Shown: one piece after another, positions 14,183 through 22,750 of the stretch
Layout of the letters: every line of letters starts with the position of its first letter
How positions within the stretch are numbered: the stretch's first letter is position 1
Assembly (NCBI RefSeq): GCF_004340965.1
Contig: NZ_SLYA01000008.1
Coordinates: forward strand, 1-64,000
Source: Sphingomonas sp. PP-CE-1A-559
GTDB lineage: Bacteria; Pseudomonadota; Alphaproteobacteria; Sphingomonadales; Sphingomonadaceae
Reading direction: 5' to 3'
Length of the DNA stretch: 64,000 bases
Made by a program: the position numbers and the translations under genes
The notes under the pieces: generated by a model
Told to the model about the DNA's origin: nothing
The model's database searches: none
Seen by the model: only the letters and a program-made list of their open reading frames with translations

Positions 14183-15661
14183 TCAACTTACCACGACGAC
14201 GGCCCGCATCAGCGCGGTATCCCGTTCGGCTTGAATATCGGAAGTCCGGGCCGACACGGTGATATCGGGCATGATTCCAGCATCCGGCTGCGGTGTCTCA
14301 GGCCAATAGGCGATCAGCGGCAGATCGACCTCGACGCCTGATGCCGGCAACCCGATGAAGAAAAAGGCACCGCCGTTAATGCCACGGCGGTTGCCGCCGG
14401 TCTGCTCACCAACCAGCGTTCCCAACCGCTGACGCTGCATGAGGCCTGCGAAGCCGAAGGTGGCTGAAGCGTTCTTCGGGCCGACGAGAACGGCGACCCT
14501 GCCGGCGAACCGGCGACCCTTGGGCTGGATAGTGTCGGTGTCGGTGGCGTCGCCGGGACGGGTCAGTGTGTAGAAGCCGGCCGCGTCGGGACCAATCGCC
14601 GACGCTCCCCAATCCTTGAAACTGCGGTCCCAGGTCTTGAGGTAGGGAGCCAGCCGGTCGGGTATCTTGCGGTAGCGTACATGGCGGGAATAGCTGTCGG
14701 CGGGTAGCGGCGCTTCGATCAGGCGAGCAATGATCGCCGCCCCGCAATCGAGTCCGCCCCCGTTGTCGCGCACGTCGATGACAATGCCCGATAGCTGGCG
14801 ATCGACCGCGGTATCCAGACTAGTGTCGATGAAGCCCCGCCAATCCCATTTTTCATGGAAAACCGCCCAGGTCGGCATGGTCATGATGCCGACCTGGCCG
14901 CGCACCTCGAACGTCCAGCCATAGGGGGAATCCTTGGAGGAATGGCGCAACGCCCTGTTCCGCGCTGCGGCCGTCATCAAGGGGCAAACGATCGCTTCGC
15001 CTCTGCCGGAGATCCGCACCACGACACGGGCCGAGGGGCCGGACGATGGGAACAGCAGCGCCCGTAGCACGTCGAATGTCGGCTCATCGGCATCGCCGGG
15101 TATGCCGAGGTCGGCGACCTTGCGCGCATCGTTGCTGCCGTCCGTGCGGGCATAAGGGAGCATTTTCGCCAGCATGTCGCGTGCGCTGATACCGTCGATC
15201 GCGACGACCTCGCTGCCGATCGGCAGATGATGCCCGCTGCCGAGATCGGCGGTGACGATCATGCGCCGGTCCAGCCATCTGAAGGCGAACGGTAAGCGAT
15301 CGGGCTTGCCGAACAGTGCCGACGCGACGGCCGGAGTCTGGTTGGCAGGATTAGGAAAGCTGTGACCGCACCGGACGCTTGCGGTAAACGCCGACAGCGC
15401 CAGGTAGAAGTCTCCCAGCGTATGGGGCGTCGCGGCGAAGCGATCGAGGCACTGGCGCTGGCGCTGGAAGTTCGCCGGGGTCAGATAGCGATAGAGGCCG
15501 GGATGCAGGCTGGCATAGGCGTCGCACAGGATGGCGATATCTGATCGCATCGCCATGGGTGACAGCAGCGTATCGTTCGCCTTGGCGGGAGTGGGCAGAA
15601 AGGCGGTTGCGACTAGGCCCGACGCTCCCGTCAGAAGGTGCCGGCGATCGAGATGTATCAT
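14183..15661 (-). CDS. S41-family peptidase, Tat-type signal
   Basis: A 492-residue exported peptidase only distantly related to the S41 pair at 5143 and 56074. The N-terminus LDRRHLLTGASGLVATAFL is a twin-arginine-like signal. A helical domain (CDAYASLHPGLYRYLTP) precedes a PDZ-like strand region (GSEVVAIDGISARDMLAKML). The S41 core has GIVIDVRDNGGGLDCGAAI and VGPKNASATFGFAGLMQ, where Ser in NASATF is the probable nucleophile. It lies 45 bp downstream of the membrane AraC regulator on the same strand and is probably in one transcript with it. The substrate is unknown. Confidence 0.85.
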   Translation of the reverse strand: MIHLDRRHLLTGASGLVATAFLPTPAKANDTLLSPMAMRSDIAILCDAYASLHPGLYRYLTPANFQRQRQCLDRFAATPHTLGDFYLALSAFTASVRCGHSFPNPANQTPAVASALFGKPDRLPFAFRWLDRRMIVTADLGSGHHLPIGSEVVAIDGISARDMLAKMLPYARTDGSNDARKVADLGIPGDADEPTFDVLRALLFPSSGPSARVVVRISGRGEAIVCPLMTAAARNRALRHSSKDSPYGWTFEVRGQVGIMTMPTWAVFHEKWDWRGFIDTSLDTAVDRQLSGIVIDVRDNGGGLDCGAAIIARLIEAPLPADSYSRHVRYRKIPDRLAPYLKTWDRSFKDWGASAIGPDAAGFYTLTRPGDATDTDTIQPKGRRFAGRVAVLVGPKNASATFGFAGLMQRQRLGTLVGEQTGGNRRGINGGAFFFIGLPASGVEVDLPLIAYWPETPQPDAGIMPDITVSARTSDIQAERDTALMRAVVVVS

Positions 15662-15706
15662 GGTCTTGCTCCGAGCGGATGTGCCCCGAGCCGATGCCGA
15701 TGCCGG

Positions 15707-16801
15707 TCAGGTGTTGCGCTGCAAATCCGGGCGTTCCGCGTCATTTTTAACGGTTGGGACGCGACGATAGGTCGAAGGCGTGACGCCGAACCGCTCCTTA
15801 AAGACGCGGTTGAAGGTCGCCTTCGATCCGAAGCCGGCATCGATCGCGAGCGTCAGGATATCGCCATCGGTGCCGTCCCGCAGGCGGGCGGCGACATGCT
15901 CGACGCGCAGCCCGTTGATCGCTTCGGCGAACCCCAGCCCCAGCCCCTCGTTGAGGCCGCGGGACAGATAGGCGGTGTTGGTCCCTAGCCTGCGGGCCAG
16001 CTCGGCAAGATCGAGGTCCGGATCGCGCCACCATCCATGCGCTTCGATCCGGTCCATCCACCCGGCTGCGATCGGCCGCCAGTCGCGCTCGATCGGTTCC
16101 ACGATCGGCTGCGGTCGGACGTCCGCCTGCCGCCAGCCCTCGATCGCCAAGTAATTGCCGACGACTGCCAGCACGACGTAGAAACCGAACATATCGAAGT
16201 AAGAGAGCGGCGCGATCAACGTATCAGCGATCAGGTATCCCGTCCGCACCGTCACGATCGCGGCGTAGGCGATCAGCACGGCCCGCACGCGCCTTGCCGC
16301 GGCGAGGTCGGATCGGCGCGCCACGAGCCAGCCTCGATGCCGGCGCAGCGCACGCAGAGCTGCAACGGCATATCCGACCATCGACGCGAGCAGCAGCGCC
16401 GCTAGGATTGGATCAAGCCAGGGGCGTTGCACCTGTCGGTCGAACGCGTCGCGCAGATCGAGCGGCAGGCAGAAAGCGACAGCCTGATAAGCGAACTGAG
16501 CCACCGGTAACGCGGCGTGCCAACGGGGTATCGGGCGGTCGAAGATCAGGGCGTTCAAGTGCGCGTAGAGCAATGGCCCCATCGCCAGAGGAACGGCGAA
16601 CGGCGCGAACGAAAGCCACGGCCATCGATCGTAGAAACCTGCATAGCCGATAGTGAACGGCGTCAGCACGCCGCACAGGACGATCAGCAACGCTCCGAGA
16701 GAGCGTCGAGCCATCCCGCCCTGCCCGATGATGGCAGCCGCCAGCACAAGCATTTGTGCCTCGAACAGACCGAGGATGAGGGACATGTGACCGATGCTCA
16801 C
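15707..16801 (-). CDS. Membrane-anchored AraC-family regulator
   Basis: A 364-residue one-component regulator. The first ~215 residues contain about seven hydrophobic helices (LGALLIVLCGVLTPFTIGYA; FAPFAVPLAMGPLLYAHL; FGFYVVLAVVGNYLAI), predicting an integral membrane sensor. Residues ~255-350 form the AraC helix-turn-helix (DLDLAELARRLGTNTAYLSR, then ILTLAIDAGFGSKATFNRVF and KERFGVTPSTYRR). This layout is frequent in sphingomonads and Bacteroidetes. It is directly upstream of the S41 peptidase at 14183 on the same strand, which makes it the likely regulator of that peptidase, responding to an envelope signal. Confidence 0.88.
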   Translation of the reverse strand: MSIGHMSLILGLFEAQMLVLAAAIIGQGGMARRSLGALLIVLCGVLTPFTIGYAGFYDRWPWLSFAPFAVPLAMGPLLYAHLNALIFDRPIPRWHAALPVAQFAYQAVAFCLPLDLRDAFDRQVQRPWLDPILAALLLASMVGYAVAALRALRRHRGWLVARRSDLAAARRVRAVLIAYAAIVTVRTGYLIADTLIAPLSYFDMFGFYVVLAVVGNYLAIEGWRQADVRPQPIVEPIERDWRPIAAGWMDRIEAHGWWRDPDLDLAELARRLGTNTAYLSRGLNEGLGLGFAEAINGLRVEHVAARLRDGTDGDILTLAIDAGFGSKATFNRVFKERFGVTPSTYRRVPTVKNDAERPDLQRNT

Positions 16802-16997
16802 ATGACCATCAGCCCCGCCCCACCGACAACGTCAATGGGTGATCGAGGTGGATAGGCTATCGGCACCGGCCTTCTCGATTCACCTGTCAAAAACGGCTTT
16901 TGGTAAGCCGCTGCCGTTCTCACTCAACCTTCCCTTAGGAGAACGCGTTGGCGGTCCTGATCGGGAAGCTCATGCTACCGGCTCGGAGGCTGGCCGG

Positions 16998-17960
16998 TTA
17001 ACGTGACGCGTTGTTCGGGGACACCGTTCCAAGAAACCCAACCAGTGCGGCATTGAACGCCTCCGGCGCCTCAAGCTGTGGCCAATGGCCCACGCCGGGC
17101 AATGCGACGAAGCCGCACAGTTCGGGTAGCGTTTCACGAAGCGAATCCTCTGTCGGACTGCGCACGGCGTTCAGGCCGTCCGCCTCACCGGTGAGAAAGA
17201 AGCTCGGCTGCGCGATCACGCAGTTCGCGAAAGCGCGGCTGGCGACCGCGTAGAAAGTGTCGATCGCTCGGTAGTAGTTCAACGGTCCATGAAAGCCCGT
17301 CCGGCCAAACACCTCCACCATCTCATCGACATAGGCGGGATCGATGGTCGTGGGAGCGCCTGGCGCGGGGCGGAGCATGTGCCGCGCAGGATCGAACGGA
17401 TCCCATCGTTCGTCTGCCGGCGGTTCTCCCGACAGCCAGTAGAGGCTCGCCGGGATGCTATGCGCTGCGTCCGCCCATTTGGCATCTGCCCCGGCGGTCA
17501 TCTGGTCGAACATGTAGAAGCCATCGGCACCTGCGCCGCGCAGCTGGTCGAGAAAGCTCAAACCGCCAGGCTGGATGAAAGGCACGCTGGCCCCGAATAC
17601 CGCTGCGATCCGGTCAGGACGCATCATCGCCGCGTTCCAGGCGACGTTCGCGCCGAAATCATGCCCGACCAGGATCGCGCGGCCGATCCGAAAGTGATCG
17701 AGCACCGCGATCACGTCGCCGACCGTGTGGAACGGCGTATACAGGTCGCTGTCATCCGGAGCATCGCTGTCGCCATAGCCACGCATATCGAGCGCGATGG
17801 CACGGAAGCCGGCGTCGGCGGTCGCATGCATAGCCCGGCGCCAACTCGCCCATGTCGCCGGAAAGCCGTGGCAGAAGATGACGGCGGGGCCGCTTCCCTG
17901 CTCAACGACATGGATACGGATACCACGGGCATCGATGAGATGGTGATCGGGAGTGTTCAT
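16998..17960 (-). CDS. Alpha/beta hydrolase, epoxide-hydrolase-like
   Basis: A 320-residue cytoplasmic hydrolase. ATG 17960 is preferred over 17996, because the longer form would begin inside the palindromic operator. The oxyanion motif HGFPATW is at residues ~31-37. The nucleophile elbow is GHDFGAN with Asp at about residue 102, the epoxide hydrolase or haloalkane dehalogenase pattern. RGYGDSDAP and the C-terminal VALPGVGHWPQLEAPE carry the remaining catalytic elements (His in GVGHWPQ). The cap region has paired aromatics. The real substrate is open. It is divergent from TetR at 18024 with a perfect 14-bp palindrome between them. Confidence 0.85.
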   Translation of the reverse strand: MNTPDHHLIDARGIRIHVVEQGSGPAVIFCHGFPATWASWRRAMHATADAGFRAIALDMRGYGDSDAPDDSDLYTPFHTVGDVIAVLDHFRIGRAILVGHDFGANVAWNAAMMRPDRIAAVFGASVPFIQPGGLSFLDQLRGAGADGFYMFDQMTAGADAKWADAAHSIPASLYWLSGEPPADERWDPFDPARHMLRPAPGAPTTIDPAYVDEMVEVFGRTGFHGPLNYYRAIDTFYAVASRAFANCVIAQPSFFLTGEADGLNAVRSPTEDSLRETLPELCGFVALPGVGHWPQLEAPEAFNAALVGFLGTVSPNNASR

Positions 17961-17994
17961 GATCCACTTACTCACACGCTCAATGCCGATGGTC

Positions 17995-18008
17995 AATACG
18001 ATCGTATT
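17995..18008. promoter_or_regulatory. Perfect 14-bp palindrome, TetR operator candidate
   Basis: AATACGATCGTATT is fully self-complementary. It lies between the divergent alpha/beta hydrolase (start 17960) and TetR (start 18024) genes, close to both starts, and is the natural binding site for that TetR. Confidence 0.7.
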
Positions 18009-18023
18009 AAGCTAGAAGGCGGC

Positions 18024-18596
18024 ATGACATCTCCTTCCGCACCCACGCAGCGCGAACTTCTGGTGGCGACCGGGGCCCGCATATTTCACGAGCGCGGCTA
18101 TACCGCGACCGGCGTACGTCAGGTCGCAGCGGCCGCGCATGTTCCACTGGGGTCTTTCACAAACCACTTCCGATCCAAGGAAGGGTTCGCCTTCGCCGTG
18201 CTGGAGCATTATGTCCGTCGGCTCGACCAGATCATGCAGGCGACGTTGAACGATCCGTCTTGCCCGCCGGTCCGGCGCATCGAGGCATATTTTGATGCCA
18301 TTGAGCATGCGCTTGACGACCATGACTGGGGCGTTGGCTGTTTGATCCCGGATCTGGCGACCGAGGTGCCGGCCTATAGCGAGTTACTTCGCGGTGCCTT
18401 GGCCCGAGTACTCGAGCGACAGACTACCGCCTTCACCACCGTATTGCGGCAGCTCGTGGAACCGGATGAAGCCGACGACCTCGCCGCGGTGCTGCTCGCT
18501 GCGTGGCATGGAACCCTGCTTCGCATGAAGGTGGAACGTTCGGGTGCGCCAGTCGCCCGGTTCAGGCGGATACTCGGACGCCTTCTTCTCGCCTAA
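18024..18596 (+). CDS. TetR-family transcriptional regulator
   Basis: A 190-residue repressor. The start is ATG 18024 with GAAGG 5 nt upstream; the frame is open much further upstream, but only by antisense coincidence with the hydrolase. The helix-turn-helix spans residues ~8-55 (ELLVATGARIFHERGYTATG, then VRQVAAAAHVPLGSFTNHF). The C-terminal domain (GVGCLIPDLATEVPAYSELL) resembles the AcuR/YcdC branch that controls aldehyde or xenobiotic enzymes. It probably represses itself and the divergent epoxide-hydrolase-like gene through the palindrome at 17995. Confidence 0.87.
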   Translation: MTSPSAPTQRELLVATGARIFHERGYTATGVRQVAAAAHVPLGSFTNHFRSKEGFAFAVLEHYVRRLDQIMQATLNDPSCPPVRRIEAYFDAIEHALDDHDWGVGCLIPDLATEVPAYSELLRGALARVLERQTTAFTTVLRQLVEPDEADDLAAVLLAAWHGTLLRMKVERSGAPVARFRRILGRLLLA

Positions 18597-18732
18597 TGGT
18601 GTCGCCATCGCTCTTGCCAACCCCACGCTTTGCTAACGAAGGGTCAGGGATCAGCTACGGGTAGCGGCGGGCCACCTTTCCCAAATCATCATCCCAAACG
18701 ACAAAATTCGCGATCGATAGCATCGAGCTGGA

Positions 18733-19299
18733 TCAGTCGTCGGATGGCTCGCTCGCCGGGCAATGGCGATAGAACGTCGACAGGCCGACTTGCAGCAGCT
18801 TTGCGATCTTAGCCGGTTTGTCCCCTGCGGCGAGCAACTTGCGCGCGGTGTCGATCTTCTCGGCCGTCATCGCTGGTTTGCGGCCCCCACCCGTTCCGCC
18901 CCTCGCCCGAGCTGCTGCCAAACCGGCAATCGTGCGCTCTTTTATCAACTCTCTCTCCATCTCGGCAACCGAGGCGAGGATATGGAACAGGAGCCGACCG
19001 GAAGGGGTGGCGGTGTCGAAGCCGTCGGTCAGGGATCGGAAATCTACCTTTCGTGCCGAGAGGCCCGCTGCCAGTTCGATAAGGCCCCGAATGGAACGAC
19101 CGAGCCGGTCGAGCTTCCAGATTATGAGCGTGTCTCCCGCACGCGCGAAGTGCAACGCTTCCGTAAGACCCGGCCGATCAGTTCTCGCGCCGCTCGCCTT
19201 GTCGGTAAACAGCCTTTCGCAGCCTGCCTTCGTCAGCGCCTCGATCTGCAAAGTCAGATCCTGGTCGGTGGTCGATACGCGGGCGTAGCCGATCAACAT
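18733..19299 (-). CDS. Serine recombinase (resolvase/invertase)
   Basis: A 188-residue site-specific recombinase of the Tn3 resolvase/Pin invertase group. The nucleophile Ser is in MLIGYARVST at about residue 9. Arg residues of the active site are in KLDRLGRSIRGL. The long E-helix (LFHILASVAEMERELIKERT) leads to a C-terminal helix-turn-helix (DKPAKIAKLLQVGLSTFYRH) for site binding. It is intact and of family length. No transposase partner is adjacent, but it sits in a rearranged zone with an IS481 fragment and a broken CPBP gene, so it may be left over from a transposon or have driven the rearrangement. Confidence 0.9.
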   Translation of the reverse strand: MLIGYARVSTTDQDLTLQIEALTKAGCERLFTDKASGARTDRPGLTEALHFARAGDTLIIWKLDRLGRSIRGLIELAAGLSARKVDFRSLTDGFDTATPSGRLLFHILASVAEMERELIKERTIAGLAAARARGGTGGGRKPAMTAEKIDTARKLLAAGDKPAKIAKLLQVGLSTFYRHCPASEPSDD

Positions 19300-19329
19300 G
19301 TTCGTCGGTTCCGATGTCGCCCCATGATC

Positions 19330-19755
19330 TCACTGCGTACGAGCCGGTTTCGTGGATCGACGCCTGCGTGCTACGGCCAGCAGTGCAGCCGTTGCAGCGG
19401 TGGCAACAGCGAAATGCACCGTGCCCGCCTCGGCGGACCAGCGGCTGGTCCACAAGCGCTGGTCAAACGCGACGCCCCCAACAGCATTCACCAGCCCGTG
19501 CAGCCAGATGCACGGGATCAGGCTACCTCCGCCTATGAGCCATACCCGCGACATGACAAACGACAGGCCAATGATCCCCGCGGTGTAGAGCGGGACATAG
19601 GTCAGGAAGGGAACCCCGCTTCGCCAGTCAGCGAACATGGCCATGATAGGCAGGTGCCACAGCGCCCAAATGATTCCGATGATAAGCGAGGCGCGCGCCT
19701 CGCTGCCCTGCTTCAGGAGGCGAGGCAACAAATAGCCGCGCCAGCCGCCTCGATG
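19330..19755 (-). pseudogene. CPBP intramembrane protease, 5' half lost
   Basis: The C-terminal half of a CAAX-protease and bacteriocin-processing (CPBP/Abi) membrane metalloprotease. Reading -, the frame at the junction gives GGWRGYLLPRLLKQG, the residues just after the EExxxR motif, then IIGIIWALWHLPIM (FxxxH motif) and IWLHGLVNAVGG (HxxxN motif), ending in a normal basic tail. The glutamates of motif 1 and all upstream helices are missing, because the sequence switches at about 19755 into the IS481 transposase. The product cannot be active. An internal ATG at 19731 could start a short remnant. Confidence 0.82.
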
Positions 19756-20239
19756 CCGACGAACAGGTAGAGCCCTTCGACGAGCTCAGGAGAGCCTTGC
19801 CTTCGGCTGTCTGAACCTCGGCGATATCCATGTGAAAGGAGCCGATCGGGTAGCGCTTGAAGCGCTGTCGCTTTGGCTTGTCGCCCTCGATATCCGGCAG
19901 ACGGGATATGCAGTGCCGCTGCAGGCAGCGGTGCAGCGCTGACCGTGTCAGATGCGGGATCGACGGCTGCAACGCATAGAGACAATCGTCGAGCGGCAGG
20001 AGTGTGTGGCGTCGGAATGCGACGACCGCTGCCTCCTCGGCTTGGGTCAAGGTCGTGGAGTGAGGGGCCTTCGGCCCGGTCTTCAAATCCTCGACCGTCG
20101 CTCGCTTTCGCCATTTCGCCACCGTCTTGGGGTTGATCCCAAGCTCCCGGCTCAGCGTCGAGAGCGAAGCTTGTGATCGCTGTCTTGCTGCTCGGACGGC
20201 GTGCGTGGTCGTGGCGCTCCCGTGACGTACCTGTCCCAT
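19756..20239 (-). pseudogene. IS481-family transposase, truncated and frameshifted
   Basis: The N-terminal part of an IS481 transposase. The HTH reads SQASLSTLSRELGINPKTVA, followed by KWRKRATVEDLKTGPK and HTLLPLDDCLYALQPSIPHL. The catalytic-domain start (FHMDIAEVQTAEGK) carries the first Asp. Two lesions end it: a ~23-bp insertion at 19769-19795 shifts the frame, and then near 19755 the element joins the CPBP gene. Because neither partner breaks at an IS terminus, the join looks like a deletion or recombination, not a transposition. The initial ATG is at 20239. Confidence 0.85.
19769..19795. repeat. REP-like mini-insertion with direct repeats
   Basis: CCTTCGACGAGCTCAGG at 19774-19790 is inserted into the IS481 transposase frame and flanked by AGAGC at 19769-19773 and 19791-19795. 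CTTCGAC...GCTCAGG resembles the REP-type palindromic units I know from sphingomonad genomes. Its precise insertion with a 5-bp duplication suggests it moved in as a unit. Confidence 0.55.
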
Positions 20240-20630
20240 ATGGCTTCCTTCCATTCCAACGAAAGGATCGCACCATCAAACCGTGGGATCAAACACTTAG
20301 CCACGGTTCAAACCACGGTGCTTGCACTGTGGCTAACATCTCAACTCAGACCGTCACCCGCCAGATGCCCTTCACCGGATGCATACAGTCATTCTGGGCA
20401 GAATGCTGTTGCAAAAGTCACCCGCTTCAGGCGGATTTTTGTGGTCGATATTTGCGACACCGATTTGAGCGTGACTTCAATTCGCAGTATTTCCAGTGAA
20501 AAGTCAGGAATTTGGGGCAACGCCTTGTCGCATTTGGGGTGGCAAGTCGCCCGTCCGCTTTCAGATGGTCGCCGAAAGCGAACGGTGTTTGTCGGCAAAA
20601 TTGGGGCCGAAAAGCCGAGCTCACCGGTTA
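20240..20630. other. Spacer, no gene recognised
   Basis: Upstream of the IS481 fragment. It should hold that element's left end, but I could not define an inverted repeat. CCGC-TTCAG-GCGG followed by ATTTTTG (about 20421-20440) could form a weak terminator. A + strand frame through here has no family features. Confidence 0.3.
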
Positions 20631-21530
20631 TTACAGAGGAAATGTTACGCCGGTAAGTTCTTCGGAGACCTTCCAGAGGCGCCGCTGAGTGGCTTGGTCG
20701 TGAGAATCTCGACTGGAGACGACCAGCTTGGGATATCCCCTAATCTCACTCCAGCCGCCTGGGCCGTAGTACTGGCCGCCCTTAGCGGCCGGATCAGTGG
20801 CGGCGCGCAAGGTGGGTAAGGCTCCAATTTCGGCCGTTTGGGTGGTCAGGGGCGCAAAAAGAGTGGCGAGCGACCGAAGCGGAGCGGGCAAGTGGCGGAC
20901 AAGTTCGGTATTTGACAGGCCAGGATGGGAAGCCACCGCGAGCGTGGTGCCAGTCGTTGCGAGCCGGCGCTGCAGTTCGTAGGTGAAGAGCAGATTGGCA
21001 AGCTTGGACTGGCCGTAGGCGGCAACGCGGTTGTATGACCGCTCCCACTGCAAGTCGTCGAAGTGGATGGCGGCCCGCATGCGGTGACCGATGCTGCTCA
21101 CCGTAATGATGCGGGAGCCCGGCACGGGGAGGAGCCGGTCCAGCAACAGGCCGGTAAAGGCGAAGTGGCCGAGATGGTTTGTCCCGAACTGAAGCTCAAA
21201 GCCGTCAATAGTGGTCTTCCTAGGCGTGTACATCACACCGGCATTGTTGATCAGAAGGTCGATACGTTGATGGGACGTGCGCAACTCGGCCGCCGCGGAC
21301 CGGATCGAAGCCAGCGATCCCAAGTCGAGCGCCTGAACGCTGACTTTCCCTTTGATACGGGCCGCTGCCCGCTTGCCTTTTTCGACATCGCGGACGGCCA
21401 GGACCACCTCTGCCCCGTGCTCAGCGAGCATGCGCGCAGTCTCGAAGCCCAGCCCCGTATTGGCGCCGGTCACAACTGCTAGCCGGCCGTTTTGCTGGGG
21501 GATGCACTGTTCAGTCCAGTTGTCGGCCAT
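20631..21530 (-). CDS. SDR-family NAD(P)-dependent oxidoreductase
   Basis: A 299-residue classical-type short-chain dehydrogenase close to the retinol-dehydrogenase-like group. The cofactor motif is TGANTGLGFETARML (TGxxxGxG, residues ~20-34). NNAGV is at about residue 97. The catalytic Ser is in ITVSSIGHRM, and Tyr/Lys in YGQSKLAN (YxxxK). Arg residues after the first strand (LAVRDVEKGKRAA) suggest NADP preference. The N-terminus WTEQCIPQQNGRLAVV is normal for this subgroup. It is divergent from TetR at 21627, with paired GACCGGCGGTC-type operators between, and likely under its control. The substrate is unknown. Confidence 0.9.
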   Translation of the reverse strand: MADNWTEQCIPQQNGRLAVVTGANTGLGFETARMLAEHGAEVVLAVRDVEKGKRAAARIKGKVSVQALDLGSLASIRSAAAELRTSHQRIDLLINNAGVMYTPRKTTIDGFELQFGTNHLGHFAFTGLLLDRLLPVPGSRIITVSSIGHRMRAAIHFDDLQWERSYNRVAAYGQSKLANLLFTYELQRRLATTGTTLAVASHPGLSNTELVRHLPAPLRSLATLFAPLTTQTAEIGALPTLRAATDPAAKGGQYYGPGGWSEIRGYPKLVVSSRDSHDQATQRRLWKVSEELTGVTFPL

Positions 21531-21576
21531 GACGATCTCCTATAAATTCACTGGTCTGTTATTTGCGATGTAAAGA

Positions 21577-21609
21577 ACCGCCGGTCTGATGTCAATAGAC
21601 CGGCGGTCT
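21577..21609. promoter_or_regulatory. Tandem palindromic operators, SDR-TetR gap
   Basis: ACCGCCGGTCT (21577-21587) and AGACCGGCGGT (21597-21607) form perfect 11-bp inverted arms. Each arm also sits in its own near-palindrome; AGACCG-G-CGGTCT at 21597-21609 is perfect. This gives two adjacent TetR sites overlapping both promoters. Confidence 0.75.
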
Positions 21610-21626
21610 TTAATGGAGGTGAAGTC

Positions 21627-22292
21627 ATGACATTCCGACGGGCGCGAAACGAGGAACAACGGGAAATTCGTCGCCGCGCGATCCTGAGCACTGCAGCGGC
21701 AATGCTCGACGAGATGCCTTTGGCAGCCGTGAGTCTTAACGAGCTTAGTAGGCGTGTGGGCTTGGCCAAGTCGAACGTCTTGCGATATTTTGAATCCCGC
21801 GAGGCCGTGCTGCTCGAGTTACTGGAAGACTTCATGGTGCGTTGGCTGGACGAGCTAGCTGTCGCGTTGGCGAGCGGCCTGGAGGCGCATGCGGCGCCAG
21901 AAGTGCGAGCGGGTCAGCTGGCCGATATTCTCAGCCGATCCCTATCAGCGCGGGTGGTACTTTGCGATCTCTTCGGCGCACAGGGGGGCGTTTTGGAGCA
22001 CAACGTCTCGGTCGACGTGGTCAAGCGGCACAAGCGCTCCTTGCTGATCGCGCTTGCGTCCATGACGGAGCTTGTGCGGTGCCATCTGCCCGAACTTGGC
22101 GATGGCGCGCAGTCGTTTTGCCTGATCGGTCTTCTCACGGCGGGGGCGCTGTCGTCCCACGTGCCGCCGCCTCCCGGTCTTCTTGCCGCCTATGCGGAGG
22201 AGCCCGAACTCAAGGTGCTCCATATGGAACTGGATGAGGCGCTACGGGTCGCTTTCACTTCGGCGCTACTGGGGGGGCTACCGCGAGCGTGA
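21627..22292 (+). CDS. TetR-family transcriptional regulator
   Basis: A 221-residue repressor starting at ATG 21627 with a strong GGAGGT 6 nt upstream. The helix-turn-helix is RRRAILSTAAAMLDEMPLAA, then SLNELSRRVGLAKSNVLRYF. The C-terminal domain (LADILSRSLSARVVLCDLFG, then SVDVVKRHKRSLLIALASM) is of the TetR_C type found next to SDR or oxidoreductase genes. Twin palindromes lie directly between it and the divergent SDR gene; autorepression plus SDR control is the simplest reading. Confidence 0.88.
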   Translation: MTFRRARNEEQREIRRRAILSTAAAMLDEMPLAAVSLNELSRRVGLAKSNVLRYFESREAVLLELLEDFMVRWLDELAVALASGLEAHAAPEVRAGQLADILSRSLSARVVLCDLFGAQGGVLEHNVSVDVVKRHKRSLLIALASMTELVRCHLPELGDGAQSFCLIGLLTAGALSSHVPPPPGLLAAYAEEPELKVLHMELDEALRVAFTSALLGGLPRA

Positions 22293-22420
22293 GCCTATGG
22301 ATTGTGAACGCCGTCTCAGCAATCCCGTCGGTGGTGAGCCAATGACCGCTCTAAAATTTGATCCGCCACATGCCATCTGTTGTTTCGTTTAGTATTCACG
22401 TCCGCTCTTGGGCGCTAAGC

Positions 22421-22750
22421 GATCTAATAGCCGAACGCGGCGTGCCCAAGATGATCGTCAAAGACAACGGGACCGAGCTGACCTTGAATGCGGTGCTGGC
22501 GTGTTCGGAGGATGTTGGCGTGGAGTGGCACTATATCGCGCCGACAAGCCGACGCAGAACAGGTTCGTCGTGAGCTTCAATCGTCGCATGCGCGACGAGC
22601 TGCTCGACGAGACGCCGTTCTTTACGGTTCGCCAGGCGCGCTCGATCCTCGCGAGCTGGGTCAATGAATACAACACCGAGCGGCCACACTCCTCGCTGGG
22701 CTACGCCATAACGGCGGAGTTCACGGCTGATCTCGAAAAGCAACGGGTGG
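22421..22750 (+). pseudogene. Decayed IS3-family OrfB C-terminal fragment
   Basis: The second half of an IS3 transposase of a different subtype from the one at 770. The first piece reads LIAERGVPKMIVKDNGTEL, then VEWHYIAP. A 1-base deletion near 22540 shifts the frame to DKPTQNRFVVSFNRRMRDEL and EYNTERPHSSLGYA. The second DDE aspartate survives (KDNGTE), but the catalytic Glu is replaced by Val (RFVVSFN instead of GFVESFN). The N-terminal half and left end are absent. A near-perfect hairpin (AAGCAACGGG at 22738-22747 pairing with CCCGTTGCTT at 22762-22771) overlaps its end. Confidence 0.85.

Noticed and set aside
17289..18023. N-terminal extension of the TetR gene at 18024
   Set aside because: The open frame is antisense to the alpha/beta hydrolase. 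The SD-preceded ATG at 18024 and a standard TetR N-terminus decide the start.
20201..20656. + strand frame of 151 codons downstream of the IS481 fragment
   Set aside because: No start signal or domain; it crosses the weak terminator and overlaps the SDR gene's end.
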